DNA of 64,000 bases from Siphonodentalium dalli. Its lineage: Eukaryota > Mollusca > Scaphopoda > Gadilida > Siphonodentaliidae. Both the position numbers and the translations under genes were made by a program. Where the stretch lies: positions 155,705,152 through 155,769,151 of the forward strand of contig CP136066.1 of the NCBI GenBank assembly GCA_032622095.1, in the 5' to 3' direction. The notes below the pieces were generated by a model. That model was not told the origin of the DNA. It saw only the letters and a list, made by a program, of their open reading frames with translations, and made no database searches. Below are positions 33,480-45,365 of this stretch, piece by piece. The stretch's first letter is position 1. Each line of letters opens with the position of its first letter.

Positions 33480-36400
33480 CTATCGGCTACAGACAACACA
33501 CGTTAGCAGTTTGCCAGAAGGGTAGTTTGAACATGGGAGAGAACCACAATGTGCACCGACGAAGTACAGAAGCTTTCCGTTCAAGTTTTTACCCGAGGCT
33601 TCATCCGCTTCTGGGTCTTCGTCAACACAAATATATTCGGTCCCTGAGCTATGTGTGTGAAAGCCAGCCATAAGCATCCCTTTGTATTCCACAGTCCAAT
33701 TCGCTGGACAACTTCTCTTTGCTGGTATCATTAAGACGACGGTTCTGTCGCGAGTGTCGCACACCGTACATGGCATATCATAACTTTTCTTGTTCCAGTT
33801 CTCATATTCAGTTCCGTATATCCGCGCCACACTTTCAAGTAAGGTGTTTTCTTTTAATTCTGGGTCCTCTGGCAGACATAACGTATTCACTGCAGAACCA
33901 TTGTAGATATATCTACCACCGCCTGCGAAACCTGCAGGGATAAACGTTTTAATTAGTGTGGTGTCGGGTATGCTTAGTATTATAGTCACATTTGGCATCG
34001 ATCAAACTGTTCAAAAGATTGCCGCTAATAGTATATATAGTTATTCTTTAAATCGGTCAGTTATTCAAAATTGACCACTTTCAGTATAAATAGTCTAGAG
34101 GGTCTCTGATGAGTCACAAATTTATTAATCGAATTTAGTGGATGAGGTTAATAAATTTCGTACAAAATTGCGACGAATTTGATATCCTTTTTTATTATAT
34201 ACTTGCCCATGAATTATAAGGTTTTAGCAGTGAGATATAAGTGATATCCCACTAGTGAGATATAAGTGATATCCCACTGGTGAAATTTCTGATGTATTGA
34301 CATGCATTGGGGGTCATAGGCAAGTAACTAAAGTATATAATAAACAGAATATCCACACTTTTTCAGTGGATATGGGTTAAATCTCATTCGTGATGACAAA
34401 ACATTTGAATTTCCACTCGTGGCTAAAGCCACTCGTGGAAATTCAATGTTTTGTCATCACTTTTGAGATATAACCCATATCCACTGAAAAAGTGTGGATA
34501 TCCTCTATTTATCACATAATCACATTTTAGCAAGGAAAAACGATCTCGAAACGGCTGATTTAAAAAAAAAAAATATTAGTGTAAACATATTTATTATATA
34601 CTTGCCCATGAATTATAAGGTTTTAGCAGTGAGATATAAGTGATATCCCACTAGTGAGATATAAGTGATATCCCACTGGTGAAATTTATTATGTATTGAC
34701 ATTCATTGGGGGCCATAGGCAAGTAACTAAAGTATATAATAAACAGAATATCCACACTTTTTCAGTGGATATGGGTTAAATCTCATTCGTGATGACAAAA
34801 CATTTGAATTTCCACTCGTGGCTAAAGCCACTCGTGGAAATTCAATGTTTTGTCATCACTCATGAGATATAACCCATATCCACTGAAAAAGTGTGGATAT
34901 CCTCTATTTATTCCAATCATAATAACATATATACATTTGACAAAAGTTTTGACAATAAAATAGAATAATATAGTTGATCAATTGATTGGAAAGGGGAATA
35001 AACAACAAGCCTAATAAAAATAATGTTAAATAATATTGATTTCTTTATCACAACCAAAGAGAAAGTAAAGACACCTTCAAGAACATAAACAGTTCCATTT
35101 TAAATGTGTCTTCGTGTTGACAAAATTGTTCAACAACCCTTATTTATCAGTCCATGTTTATCTCAGTCAACACTATATAAATAACCCAACCGAAATTGAA
35201 TATCATGATTATGTTCTAATTAACATATTAATACTATTATTGATCGATATTATTGCGCTATAAGCTCTTGCGTCACGGCGCGTCCCGATAATACACGCGT
35301 GTCTCGGGTTTAGTGGCTAATTATGTGATAAATTCTATTCTCAGTTAAGAATGTCGAACCATGTTGTGACGTCACGATACCATCCCAGTTCCCGTATGTC
35401 CTTTTAAATATGGAATTTGCCCAAAGTGGATATTGAATTTCGGTCCATTATCGAACGTGTTATGCCATTATTATGGGCCTTATCCACGCTTCACTGACTC
35501 TCAAAGTATTTACCCTTTCTATACTACATGTGTTTTCCAATTCAGTTACAAAGGTATACTTGGGACTTGTATATTACTCATTTGGAGGGGTGTTCAGGAT
35601 AAATTAGCAGAGGACAGTCAGACAAAATAATAATAAGTGCTGAATGATTGATATTCATTGGGGGGAAATGTTCAGATAATAAGTTCAACTAACGACCTTA
35701 TTACGTGAACATGTCCTATTTTAAGAGTCGAACTACTCACTTACCAGTGAGTATATAAAAGGTCAAACAAATCTGTGAAGAGTTACAGATTCTATGTATA
35801 AACTTAGCACACAACAGTATATACCGAACGCTCTGTATTGTAACTAGTAATATAAAAGGGACCCGCTTTGGGGGGGGGGGGGGGGGGCAACAAATCATTT
35901 CGAAAAGTTTTGCTATAAAGGCTATATATATAATACACATGTATATGACATGGATTTGACACCAACTTAGTCAAACTTTCCTAAGTAAATATTCAGATCA
36001 CAAGGCAAAGGGGGGGGGGGGTCGGATTTTTTTCTCAGGCACGTAAGCTGATTTTTTCCTTTCGATCCTTGTTGGAACCAACCCACCCCGCGTCCAAAAT
36101 TGTTCCTTTTTCGGCAGTTTTTTTCCCGACCATTTCTGGACACCCCCCCCCCCCTTTAACACTAAAACAGAGATTTGCGTGGGGGGTGGGTGTTTCAATG
36201 TAAACAGCTGTATATGAATTTATGTGCATACTATTTGTCATGGATGTTAACATTGACATGTAAATATGAACGAGTCATTTTGGGGTGATTCGGCCAAAAA
36301 AACATGGCTGCCAGCGACCATCTTGGATTTCAAAATTCAATCCATTTGCAAAAAACAGTCAAAAAGACTTGCAGGAAAACAAATTTTAGTTGCGGAAAAA

Positions 36401-39400
36401 ATTGTTTGTTGGTCCCATCGACCACCCACCCACCCCGACATACGTGCCCGGGAACCGCCCCCCCCCCCCCCCAGTTTGAAGGTCATAAAACTTGAGGCTT
36501 GCATATCATAATAATATACAAATTCCAACGTACATACCTTTATAGACTTTACGGGAGTCGACGCCACAAGATGTGCGACCCCATCTCACGAAGACGTTTC
36601 CGGTGGATTCTGGTAATATGAAAAGAAAACAGACGATGAGATATTATTATGTGTGGTAGAGATCTAAATTAAAAAAAATGCCCAATAAAAAATTGACGGT
36701 CGGTTGAACAAAATCGTTGCATTTATTATACTTTGTCAGATCTGTTCAAGTGTAGGGCCGGTAATCCGGTGTCCATTAGGAAACAAGTTGGGTTTATACG
36801 CTAAGGTGCACTTTTCAGATCCCACCAGGGATCATATAATTGTAGTCAGTCAAGGATTAGTAGACGAGTATTTCATATAAAGCAATATATAATCGAGGTT
36901 CACGATTATATAGCGATTGATATTCAATCTGAGTAACATGTACCACGCGATGATAGGATTATATACTTCCCTTTGGACTGATTATGTTGATTAAATAACG
37001 GAGATATTCAGAAATTGAAACAAAATAAAAAACATTGTTAAACAGCTTCCTGAAATGTTGCGAGAAAACGCTGTGCCAATGCATTCTCCTATATATGCGA
37101 GTTTTCCATATGGAGCCTCGCATAAGAGACTACTTGGGCCTAACAATATTTACCTTGACATTCTAATCCAGTGCAATATCTTATATATGGGAGGCTCATT
37201 GTGGGATACTTGCATATATAAGAGAATGCCCTGGCACATGATCTTTAGTGCAGCACCAGCGCAGCTCCCGCCACGAAAGGGTTAATACGAAAACACGTTC
37301 AGATTGTTTTGATCATGTTAATTCCCAATCAATATTTAGTACAAAGTATAACACTTTTAGACCACGAATCGAATATGTTCCTACTTTTGGTAAAAAAAAT
37401 TAAAGTTGAATGAAATTTTTCCGATAGTTAGAATTTGGAAAGCTTGAGGTTTCAAGATTTTGTTTTTTGGTCTTCAATGGAGCAAGCACCCAGCATCTGA
37501 ACCCTCTATCCACGTCCCTGAAACACAATCGTTGTCAAGTAAAATGTTTTATTTTATAATAAAACAAACAAATGTTTCCTGAAGACTACACTCACTTGGG
37601 TCTGGCAGTGGTTTGACTTCAATTTGTCCGATTGTGTTCTTTGCGGACGAGTATTCTGTCTGTAAATGTAGAGAGGAAGTGAAAGTTAAATTTCTGATAA
37701 AAGCGATGTTTTAACCCCTTCTATAGTCATTGATTAGTAGTTTATATCCTCCAGGAAATGTTCAGATAATAAGTTCAACAAACGACCATGAACAAATTCC
37801 CCTCAATAAATAATAGGACTCCTTCAATACTTGTATTATCTGTCGTCTGCTTTTATTATCCGAACATCCATCCAAACCATTCCAATGTATACTTTTTATA
37901 ACTGAATTGTAGAATGTACTTATAGAATGGGTTAAATTTAGAATGGTTTGGAAAATGGACTGGGTGAATATGCTAACAATGACCCACTGATTGCTACCGT
38001 TTCGAGACGTCACTGACTGTGAAGCGTAGTACCAGAAATTTATTTTTAAAAGAATAGTGTAAATATATATTTTATGAAAGGGAACAAAATTTGCCGTTTT
38101 TCAATGGATGTAAAATCACTGTACTCGCCAATTACAAAAGAATATTGTCGACATGGCGAAACTACAAGGTGAACATCTCTCGTTTAAATATCTTCATTAA
38201 TATAATTCGATACGACTCAAGGCAGAGTTCAGTCACCTGTTACGCGGACATGACCACTGCCACACCGTACATAGACTGTGCGGAAATCACAATTTAAAAA
38301 AAAATAAAAATTGTCGGTTACAATTAATTCTGCATTATTCTAATAAACCAAACTGCCCATATTCATTTGAAAATTGGCTAGATCAAGCCAGAATTAATTG
38401 TAACTGATAAAATACATAGACTGTGAGGGAATCACAATTTTTTTTAATTTAAGTTTTTTGTCGGTTATGTATACAATTAATTCTGCATTATTCTAAGAAA
38501 CCAAACTGCCCATATTCATTTGAAAATTGGTTAGATCAAGCCAGAATTAATTGTAACTGACAAAGTACTTAAATAAAAAAAAAAGTTAGATTTAATTACG
38601 GAAATATACGCGAAGGCAGCGATCAGATCAACATAGCGAGGGGAAAGAACTCTGCCTGGCAGCTTGTATACGACTTTTGGTGGGATTTGAAACGAAGAAC
38701 CATGGCGAAAACTTGTCATTAGCACTCTGATAATTGTGGAGAAACTACTCCTGACGATTTTGTAGATATGGCAAGGGTGCTCTAGGGTGCTCTATAGTGG
38801 TTATGTTTACGTGCTCTATCGAGAAATGTCCCGATGCTCTGTCATATTTGATCATCGTTATATCACGGCAACCAAAACAGGACTCTCGTTACACAATGCT
38901 CTACCAACCCCACATATAGAGCAACACTAGAAGTGCAAGTCAATCTAAGTAGTATTGAATTGACCCAATAATGAGTCGTTCCATCGCCAGAAATGCCTAT
39001 CCATAGTAATTGAGAAATTACTCGGTCATCGGCGTCCGAAATATAGTTTAAACATATTTATTCGCCACATATGCACATAAATGCACACATTCGGGAACGG
39101 GATTGAAGAACTAGTGCGAGCAAGTTATATGATACTTTTCTCCCGATTACCATACACTCAAGTGAAAACAATTGACATGACATTAAACAATATAATATAT
39201 ATGATGATGCGTGTATAATGGAAAAACTTTGTTATTGCTGATATATAGTATCCCCAACTTTATTGAACTTATATAAATCGAATGGTTCTGATCGCGCTAA
39301 GATACGCGGTGGTCATCCATGACAAAGATAAAGAGAGAAATCAGAGTCAAGTTCCTAAGACGTTTATTTACAGTTGTAATCTATACTCAGAATTGTTACT

Positions 39401-40421
39401 TGTGTCCAAAAATATATTATGGCGCTTCATATATGAGGATGGTAAAACATTAATTATCTAACGAAAATTCTCTGCTTTGGTTGTCGCGGTACAACGGTGA
39501 AGAGCAGATGTGACTGAGCATCGGAAACTGTTCTCGGTAGAGCAAACAAAAATCAATAGAGCACATGCACAGTATGATGCACTTGCCATATATATGCCAC
39601 ATCGGAAGGAGTATAGTCCCCCCCCCACGGTGATATTGAAGCATATGACAAATTAATAGTGTTATTGAAGAGAAAACTATTACAGTGCTAGAGCATGCCA
39701 TGCATCTCTATACTCTTGCTATGCCCGTATGGAGATCATATTCCACCAGTACAAAACCTGGGAAGTTTTTTTTATGTTTTGACAGGGAACCTTATAAGTC
39801 GAAACAATAACATTATATATGATCCGTTCCTTAATAATGTACTTCACAGTAGGCGAAGGTCCTATCTCGAAATTGCACTATTTAAGTGACTGTGAGCGAT
39901 TTTGCTTTGCGTCGCTTACAATTTTGGAATTTCACTCGGGGTAATTAATTCTTATTGCGATATCGGCTCATAAAAGTCACAAAAAAGTAAGCATTCTCAA
40001 GATGGAACCACTCCCTGATGTGAAGCAGATTATCGACGAACAAGTATTAGGAAAGAAATATATTTCCTGCCTTGTTTGTTGAATATTATAAAGTTCCCTG
40101 TCAGAACATCAAAATGTTCCCAGGTTTTGTAGAGATTCTTGAATGTCATGATCTATACTACTGTACTGAATACTCTATCATGAATGAATACAAGAAAATT
40201 AAGTATGCATGTATTTAGATTTACTGACATATCGTCTTACGACTGTCGGCGGCCGATCTTACCTGCAGATGTCTCAGGTCAGACTTCAAGTTACCGATTT
40301 CTACGATTCCAACTATAATGATCACAGCGAAAAACAAACAACACAGTACGAATACGATTATAGCAAGCAATTTCTTCCTGTCGACGGATTGAACGGGCAC
40401 TCCATCCGAAAGGCCAGCCAT
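33480..40421 (-). CDS. Membrane-anchored short-chain collagen C4-like protein, copy 1 (4 exons)
   Basis: Exons in transcript order are 40421-40263, 37659-37596, 36609-36538 and 33931-33480 (stop 33482-33480), giving 248 aa. All introns are GT-AG with phases 0, 1, 1, and the frame stays open across every junction. Exon 1 encodes a basic RKK and then a hydrophobic segment at about 18-41, so a type II signal anchor is inferred. Exon 2 is a linker. Exons 3-4 give VFVRWGRTSCG, FAGGGRYIYNG, LCLPEDPEL, CTVCDTRDRTV, CPANWTVEYKGMLMAG and a Cys-rich C-terminus, the pattern of proteins named short-chain collagen C4-like in molluscs and other invertebrates. No Gly-X-Y collagen repeat is encoded. The biochemical role is unknown; an extracellular or matrix-facing role is inferred. 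A near-complete duplicate is at 57299-64000. Confidence 0.85.
34190..34912. mobile_element. Tandem pair of hairpin-bearing insertions, copy 1 intron only
   Basis: The block 34190-34507 is repeated at about 34588-34907 with very few changes. Each has an AT-rich piece with ttattatatactt at one end and its inverse aagtatataataa at the other (about 160 bp), then a long hairpin with arms of about 78 bp (gaatatccacactttttc to its inverse gaaaaagtgtggatatc) centred on gctaaagcc. Within each, agtgagatataagtgatatc is itself repeated. Absent at the corresponding point of the duplicate (about 58012). Confidence 0.75.
35509..35764. mobile_element. 'Family A' TTAA-type element without MULE insert
   Basis: accctttctatactacatgt at the left and gagtatataaaaggt at the right, with internal gaaatgttcagataataagt and its inverse. 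It is the allele-like partner of 58577-59410 and shows the uninterrupted sequence aattagcagaggacagtcag. Confidence 0.65.
36011..36473. mobile_element. Element with poly-G/poly-C termini, copy 1 only
   Basis: It begins with a G run followed by tcggat...caggcacgtaag. It ends in the inverse: acgtgcccgggaacc followed by a C14 run. ggtcataaaacttgaggc resumes just after it, as in the duplicate at about 62778, where the element is absent. Short proline/glycine-rich ORFs here come from the homopolymers. Confidence 0.5.
37037..37283. mobile_element. Double-hairpin TTAA-type element, copy 4
   Basis: Contains gcttcctgaaatgttgcgag, the two hairpins (ccaatgcattctcctatat and inverse; second at about 37168-37234), cagcaccagcgcagctcccg and ccacgaaaggg + TTAA (37280-37283). 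The left terminus is shortened. Also present in the duplicate (63313-63547), so it predates the duplication. Lies in intron 2. Confidence 0.7.
37711..37935. mobile_element. 'Family A' TTAA-type MITE, complete copy
   Basis: TTAA at 37711-37714 and 37932-37935. Termini are CCCCTTCTATAG and CTTATAGAATGGG. Internal gaaatgttcagataataagt and inverted ttattatccgaacatcc. 225 bp, no coding capacity. Lies in intron 1 of gene copy 1. Confidence 0.7.
38268..38567. repeat. Tandem duplication of a palindromic 149 bp unit
   Basis: acatagactgtg...atcacaattt precedes each unit (38268 and 38414). Each unit then contains gtcggtta(...)caattaattctg at the left and cagaattaattgtaactga at the right, an inverted pair of about 20 bp around 60 bp. 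Confidence 0.65.
38570..39749. other. Intron sequence, nothing recognised
   Basis: Inside intron 1 of gene copy 1. No element or coding feature was recognised apart from a short C run at about 39620. Confidence 0.35.
39750..40131. mobile_element. TA-flanked MITE, Tc1/mariner-like
   Basis: TACAAAACCTGGGAA at the left and TTCCCAGGTTTTGTA at the right. About 50 bp arms pair through tgttttgacagggaac. A TA at each border fits Tc1/mariner-type insertion. No coding capacity. It lies 132 bp downstream, in transcript sense, of exon 1. Confidence 0.65.
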
Positions 40422-40734
40422 TCTCGTATCGATCTCGTTACGCTCTCATTCCGGGTATCTATATACTTGTACTGACAACGAGATATCGACGCATTGTTTA
40501 GCCTACTATATAATATCTTGACAATGAAATCACATAAAGTCACGGTCTAATTCCCTAGAAATTTGCTCAAGGTTGTGTGAGTTCTATAGCCACTATATTA
40601 TAAATCATTGATGCGTTCCAACATTTTGATACACACTATACCAATTAAAGTGACATATAGTCTCCAATAAATTGATTTAAATTGGATCGTTTCAATGATT
40701 TTATATACGCCCGATTTGACAAAAAACGGAACGT

Positions 40735-41110
40735 ATTATGGTATTGGTCCGGCCGTCCGTCCACTTTTTACGATTCCGGATAACTTTGGTAAGCGTCTGA
40801 ACTGAATGGAATGAAATTTATAATGTGAGTTTGCTAGCCCAAAAATATATAGATCAAGTTCGAATTTGGTTTTCGCCTGGAATTTTTTTTACAAGAGTTA
40901 TGGCCAATGTTGTTGGGATTTGCACTCAATTTTAGTTTCCGGATGATGAATTTAGTAAGTCTGAACCGAATGGAATGAAATTTGGTATATGTGAGTTTAC
41001 TAGCCTAACATTCAGGTCAAGTTGGAATTTGGGTCCCCCCCCCCCCGGGCGCCAATTTTCACCAGAGTTAAGGCCCTTTGTTGGAATTACCACGGGTTGC
41101 AATGCATGCA
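40735..41110. repeat. Interspersed repeat 'family G' copy 2 (two units)
   Basis: ccgtccgtccac, then tgaatggaatgaaattt twice (about 40804 and 40968), each followed by a gtgagtttgctag-like word and ...gtcaagttggaatttggg. Ends in accacgggttgcaat. Carries a C13 tract near 41035. Confidence 0.65.
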
Positions 41111-41364
41111 AGAAAATAAAAAAAAATATGTACTGAAATAAATACACATAAAACATGGTATATTCTCAATATTCTGAATGATGAAACATCACCAATAAAT
41201 GTAAAAAAGCTTATTATGTCGTCTATAAATGATAATCATGATCATTTTGGAAAGAAATTGAATGTAATTGAAAAAGTAATTGAATTAAATGTTATTTATC
41301 AAAGCAATTAATTACTTTCAATTACTTGTAATTGAGAAATGGCACAATTACAAATTACACTCAA

Positions 41365-41523
41365 TCAGAGAATGCATTGGCCTAATAATATTTACATTGA
41401 CCTCGTAAGCCAATGCACTATTTTATATATGCGAGGCTCTCCGTGGGAGGCTCGCATATATAAGAGAACGCACCATCACAGAGTCACAGGATACCAGCGC
41501 ATCTCCCGCCATAACATGATTAA
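41365..41523. mobile_element. Double-hairpin TTAA-type element, copy 5 (right part)
   Basis: Starts inside hairpin 1 (agagaatgcattggcctaa), keeps the spacer (aatatttacattgacc) and a full hairpin 2, then ccagcgcatctcccgcc and catgattaa. Confidence 0.65.
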
Positions 41524-42379
41524 AGTCATATTGTGGACATATTTTGTGAATAAAACGATAATTTAATATTGAGATATAAACATTCGGAAATGATTCTCCT
41601 ACACCATTCACTGCATGCACATGTAATTTGTTTATAATAATGACGCTCTTAAAGACATATTATGGACTTGTTCGGTGCGTGAAACTGATAAGTTAGTATT
41701 CTGGCGCTATGCCAACTGGAGGAATGTAACATTCTACTAACATCGCCGAAAATCTGAAGCAAACAGACCTTACCACTCCATAGAAAACACCGTTTTAACA
41801 ACTCTCAATTTTAAATAGTTACTACTTGATTCGGGACGCATCTATCGGCGATAAACTAACGAAAACGATTTCGCCATCGAGAGTCTCTGTATTTAATTAA
41901 TATATACATAGGGACTGTGTTTGTTGTCTATTTGGATATAATATTTCTAAAAATTACTACTTTGAACAAGATTATTGTTAATTTCTATTTGATCACCCTA
42001 ACGGGGTGTTTCACATCACTTTAACATTTCTGCCTATTTGGATTTAATATTCACCAAAAGATTTAATTTTGGCATTATTATTTGCTATTCCATTCTGAAC
42101 AGATCGGTGGAGTGTTCGATATCACTTTAAAAGATTGTTCCTTGATTTATGCAAGAAGAAAAAACCGCATTTATATATCTTATTTATTATTGAGCTATTC
42201 GATCGGAGGAAGACGACTGTCAAAAGCGATGGATTACTAATTTAAGGTTCCTGTCCGACAAAAGAACTAGATTACACATTCAGTCAGAGAGTAGTGGAAA
42301 TATGGAACTACCTACCAGAAGCAGTTGTATGATAAGAAAATATGAACCAATTTCAGCAAACCTGAATAACCATTGAGCC
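41524..42379. other. Intergenic, nothing recognised
   Basis: No repeat or coding feature was recognised. Confidence 0.35.
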
Positions 42380-42453
42380 TAGACGCCACAACCGTCCGAT
42401 CTTGCTACTCTCATCGGGATGAGAGTAGCGTGGTCGGATGGTTGTGGCGTCTA
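42380..42453. repeat. Isolated GC-rich hairpin
   Basis: tagacgccacaacc(g/a)tccga ... gctactctcatc on the left and the inverse on the right; arms of about 36 bp with four mismatches around ggg. No target duplication seen. Confidence 0.6.
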
Positions 42454-42849
42454 CATTGCGCCAAGCAAGAGATGATGTACAACTTTAGGGATGAATTGAA
42501 CAAATAATCTGCCAATCTCTCAAACATGCAGCAAGTCACTGGCAGACGACTCGCTCATTGACGTGTCGTGTATAAATGAGGTGGATACAATGGCAAACTA
42601 TAAGCCAGCGTCCACTAAAAGCATTTAAGTAACCATATAAGTAAGTAAGGTTCAATTCGAACCCGGACGATTACGAGTTGCTCTATATGTGTACGGTTCA
42701 ATGCATGATTAAGAGGCATTCCATGTGGAAATTTCAAGTTAGGGATTTAGTTGTTATCTCCAGGAACTCATACCATAGCTAATGAACTCATGACATCTCC
42801 TCTGTCAGAGTTTGGTTTAAGCCGTACATCGGCATAACATTTTGACTGG

Positions 42850-44170
42850 ACCCCACGCAAATCCAGCAAAGGAGTGCAAGAAGTGCAAGTAGGCGAGTGG
42901 CAGAGACCCAGTTTTTTCGGATAAATGGGCCTATGGTACTTAAGGATAAATTCGGTGTCGTTGGAAACCTGAGGATGTATGCTATTCAATGGGGCCTGCT
43001 GTGGAATCTGAAAGTGGTGCGGTTTCCATGGAAACAGTCTCTGAAATAAGGTGTGCAATCCGTAGAAGGTACCAATGAATAAATAAGATATGGTCCAGAA
43101 TGAGTATTTTTGGAGTCTTGGTAGTCTTTAATATCGGAATTCAAGGTATTATCACCAAAAATGGTAACGATTAACACATGGTATGGTCATGTGACCTCCG
43201 GATCCAATATACGGACAGTTTTTACAATTTTTGGGTCAAACCAGGTGATTTTATGCAAAAATGGGTAATTTTTGGAATCTCAGTATATCAGGCCACATAT
43301 GTCTGCCACAGGGGCAATGCATATGTCGTTGTAATCGGGAGGATGTGTACTTTGAGTTCCAATCTGATTTAGAACCCAAAAGTTTATGGTTGCCATGGAA
43401 ACGGCATGCACGTGAAATATAAATAAAATCCCATGAAAAACACATCTGAATACATTTGAAACATACCTGTATTGGGTTTTAGGAGTAAGAGGTATATTTG
43501 GTGGCATTAGTCAAAGTAGTATCTGATAATTCGCCATGCCAAGGGGTGGGAAGACCATACTGACATAATAATTGAACACATATACATAACTTCTACCATT
43601 TACCACCAATTTTGGGGTAAAATATGGCAATTTTATTGAAAAAAGGTCGATTTTTGGAATCGCAGTATAACTTGGTATATATGCCATAAACATGGACAAT
43701 TTATATGTCATTGTAATCGGGAGGATGTGTACTTTATGTTCCAACCTGATGTGTAACCCAAAACTGGTGTGGTTGCCATGGAAACGGTTTATACCGGAAA
43801 AATATATTAATCACAAGAAAACCACTTCAGAATACATTTGAAACATACATGTATTGGATTTTAGGAGTAAGGTGACATTTATTTTAATTTAGTCAAAGTA
43901 CCGTAATTAAAGTAATTATCTGATAATTCACCATGTCAAGGGGATATACTACTCATCAATGATACTTAGTATAGAAAGGGTTAATTACGGCGTATCCGGA
44001 TCATACTGACACAATGATTGAACACATACATAATGTTCAACCATTTTCCATCGCTTTTTGGGTCAAATATGGCGATTTTAGTGAAAAAAGGTTGATTTTT
44101 GGAATTGGGATATAACTTGGACATGATACATTATTGGACACCGGGACATTTTATATGACGTTGTAATCGG
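42850..44170. repeat. Tandem array of about 375 bp units
   Basis: The words cgttgtaatcgggaggatgt and ggttgccatggaaacgg recur. Unit anchors are at about 42956 (diverged), 43326, 43711 and 44158, spaced 370, 385 and 447 bp; the last interval includes an end of a 'family A' element (ttagtatagaaagggttaa at about 43966). The fourth unit breaks off at about 44170, where the pseudogene begins. Confidence 0.7.
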
Positions 44171-45116
44171 CTGTCTCAGCATTGATGTCAATGTTGTCGT
44201 TACCTTCATGAATTAGATTTCCGCCTTTAATTTGTCACACTTTTTATTGTACTCGGAACAAAGACTCCGTTTTCCATCTTAGCCATTTCCTTCTCAGCAA
44301 CGCTGGTAATGAATTTTCGTAAGTCATTATATGGCATACAAAAACCCAAGGCACGAAGCGTGTCTATTAGGTGGCGAGACCCGAAATCGTGATGAAGCTG
44401 GACTGACAAACCTACATGTAACGGTGTTAGTTTATAACCATTATTGAATAAAATGCACCCACAAATTGCCAAGCATCTCCGGAGAACATCCGTTGTTAGA
44501 ACATAATTGCAACCAGGGTCGTCATGAGCATTTTTGTCAATCAACCAGATGACTAACCGTTTTAGGGAAGGTGGTATCTTATCTGACGCAGAAATATTCA
44601 CATCTTCTGGCAATGGGTAGGCTTTATTATCTTCCTCACGAAGAAATGTGTTAATGTCTGTCCGCACGTTTTGTACAACACGGTGCATGTCAACCATGGT
44701 ATCACCCACGCATCCAACGTAAAACTGGTCACATTCTCCTGCATCTGACGAATTTATCTCATTTAGTTGAATCATAGTTTTCAGAGCCTCGCCGATGGTC
44801 ACACGGCTACTAAAAATAATGTTAGAATGCCCGGATCCGTATTGGGGCTGCAAAACTATTGCATCGCTATGGTGATGTTGTAAACGGTTTTGCAACCTTG
44901 TTGATTTGTAATCAGCAGAATCCGCTGGCAATAGTGATGAAAAATGGTTGTGAAAATCTGACAACAAAACAGCAGTGCCCTCCCTTACCGAAATCACAAG
45001 CCCTCGGTAAGCATTCCGGAAGGATTCGAATGCTTACAAATGAAGACTTAAATGAATCCTTATCTCAATCAATGCAATGGGCCAGTTACAGGCAAAATAA
45101 GCACTCGAAACAGAAT

Positions 45117-45365
45117 TTAGCCCTCAATAGGGCCGACTTATTTAAATGAGCTAAGTACTCCCATAAGCACTCGAAGGTTTATTAAGCATTCGAGGGTTTA
45201 GCTCATTTAAATAAGTCGGCCCTATTTAAGGCTTGTTGGTTCCCGTAAGCACGCGAAGGCTAAATAAGACTTCATAATTTGCATATAAGGCTTCGAAGGC
45301 TTATATTTAAGGCTTCGAAGCCTTATATGCAAATGACGAAGGCTTAAATGAAGCCTTACGAACCA
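45117..45365. repeat. Subterminal hairpins of the 3.74 kb element
   Basis: agggccgacttatttaaatg (about 45130) pairs with catttaaataagtcggccct (about 45206). gcatataaggcttcgaagg (about 45282) pairs with cttcgaagccttatatgc (about 45317). Both use the same aaggcttcg/cactcga vocabulary as the right-end array. Confidence 0.65.

Larger units (their letters stand above)
32850..38040. repeat. Segmental duplication, copy 1 (partner 56578 to window end)
   Basis: Similarity with 56578-64000 starts near ataaaaagtg and runs in direct orientation past gene exons 4, 3 and 2. It is interrupted by copy-specific insertions (34190-34930 and 36011-36473 only here; 58678-59255 only in the partner). It continues to at least 37710; the partner runs off the window. 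Confidence 0.85.

Noticed and set aside
35998-36567. Pro/Gly-rich ORFs on both strands
   Set aside because: They are generated by poly-G/poly-C tracts and lie in an insertion absent from the paralogous copy.
38091-38297. Possible extra exon in intron 1 of gene copy 1
   Set aside because: No consistent splice phases with exons 1 and 2, which already join in phase 0, and it ends in the tandem-duplicated MITE.
42645-42690. tRNA-like B-box (ggttcaattcgaaccc) suggesting a tRNA or SINE
   Set aside because: The B-box is imperfect, no A-box lies at the right distance and no cloverleaf could be formed.
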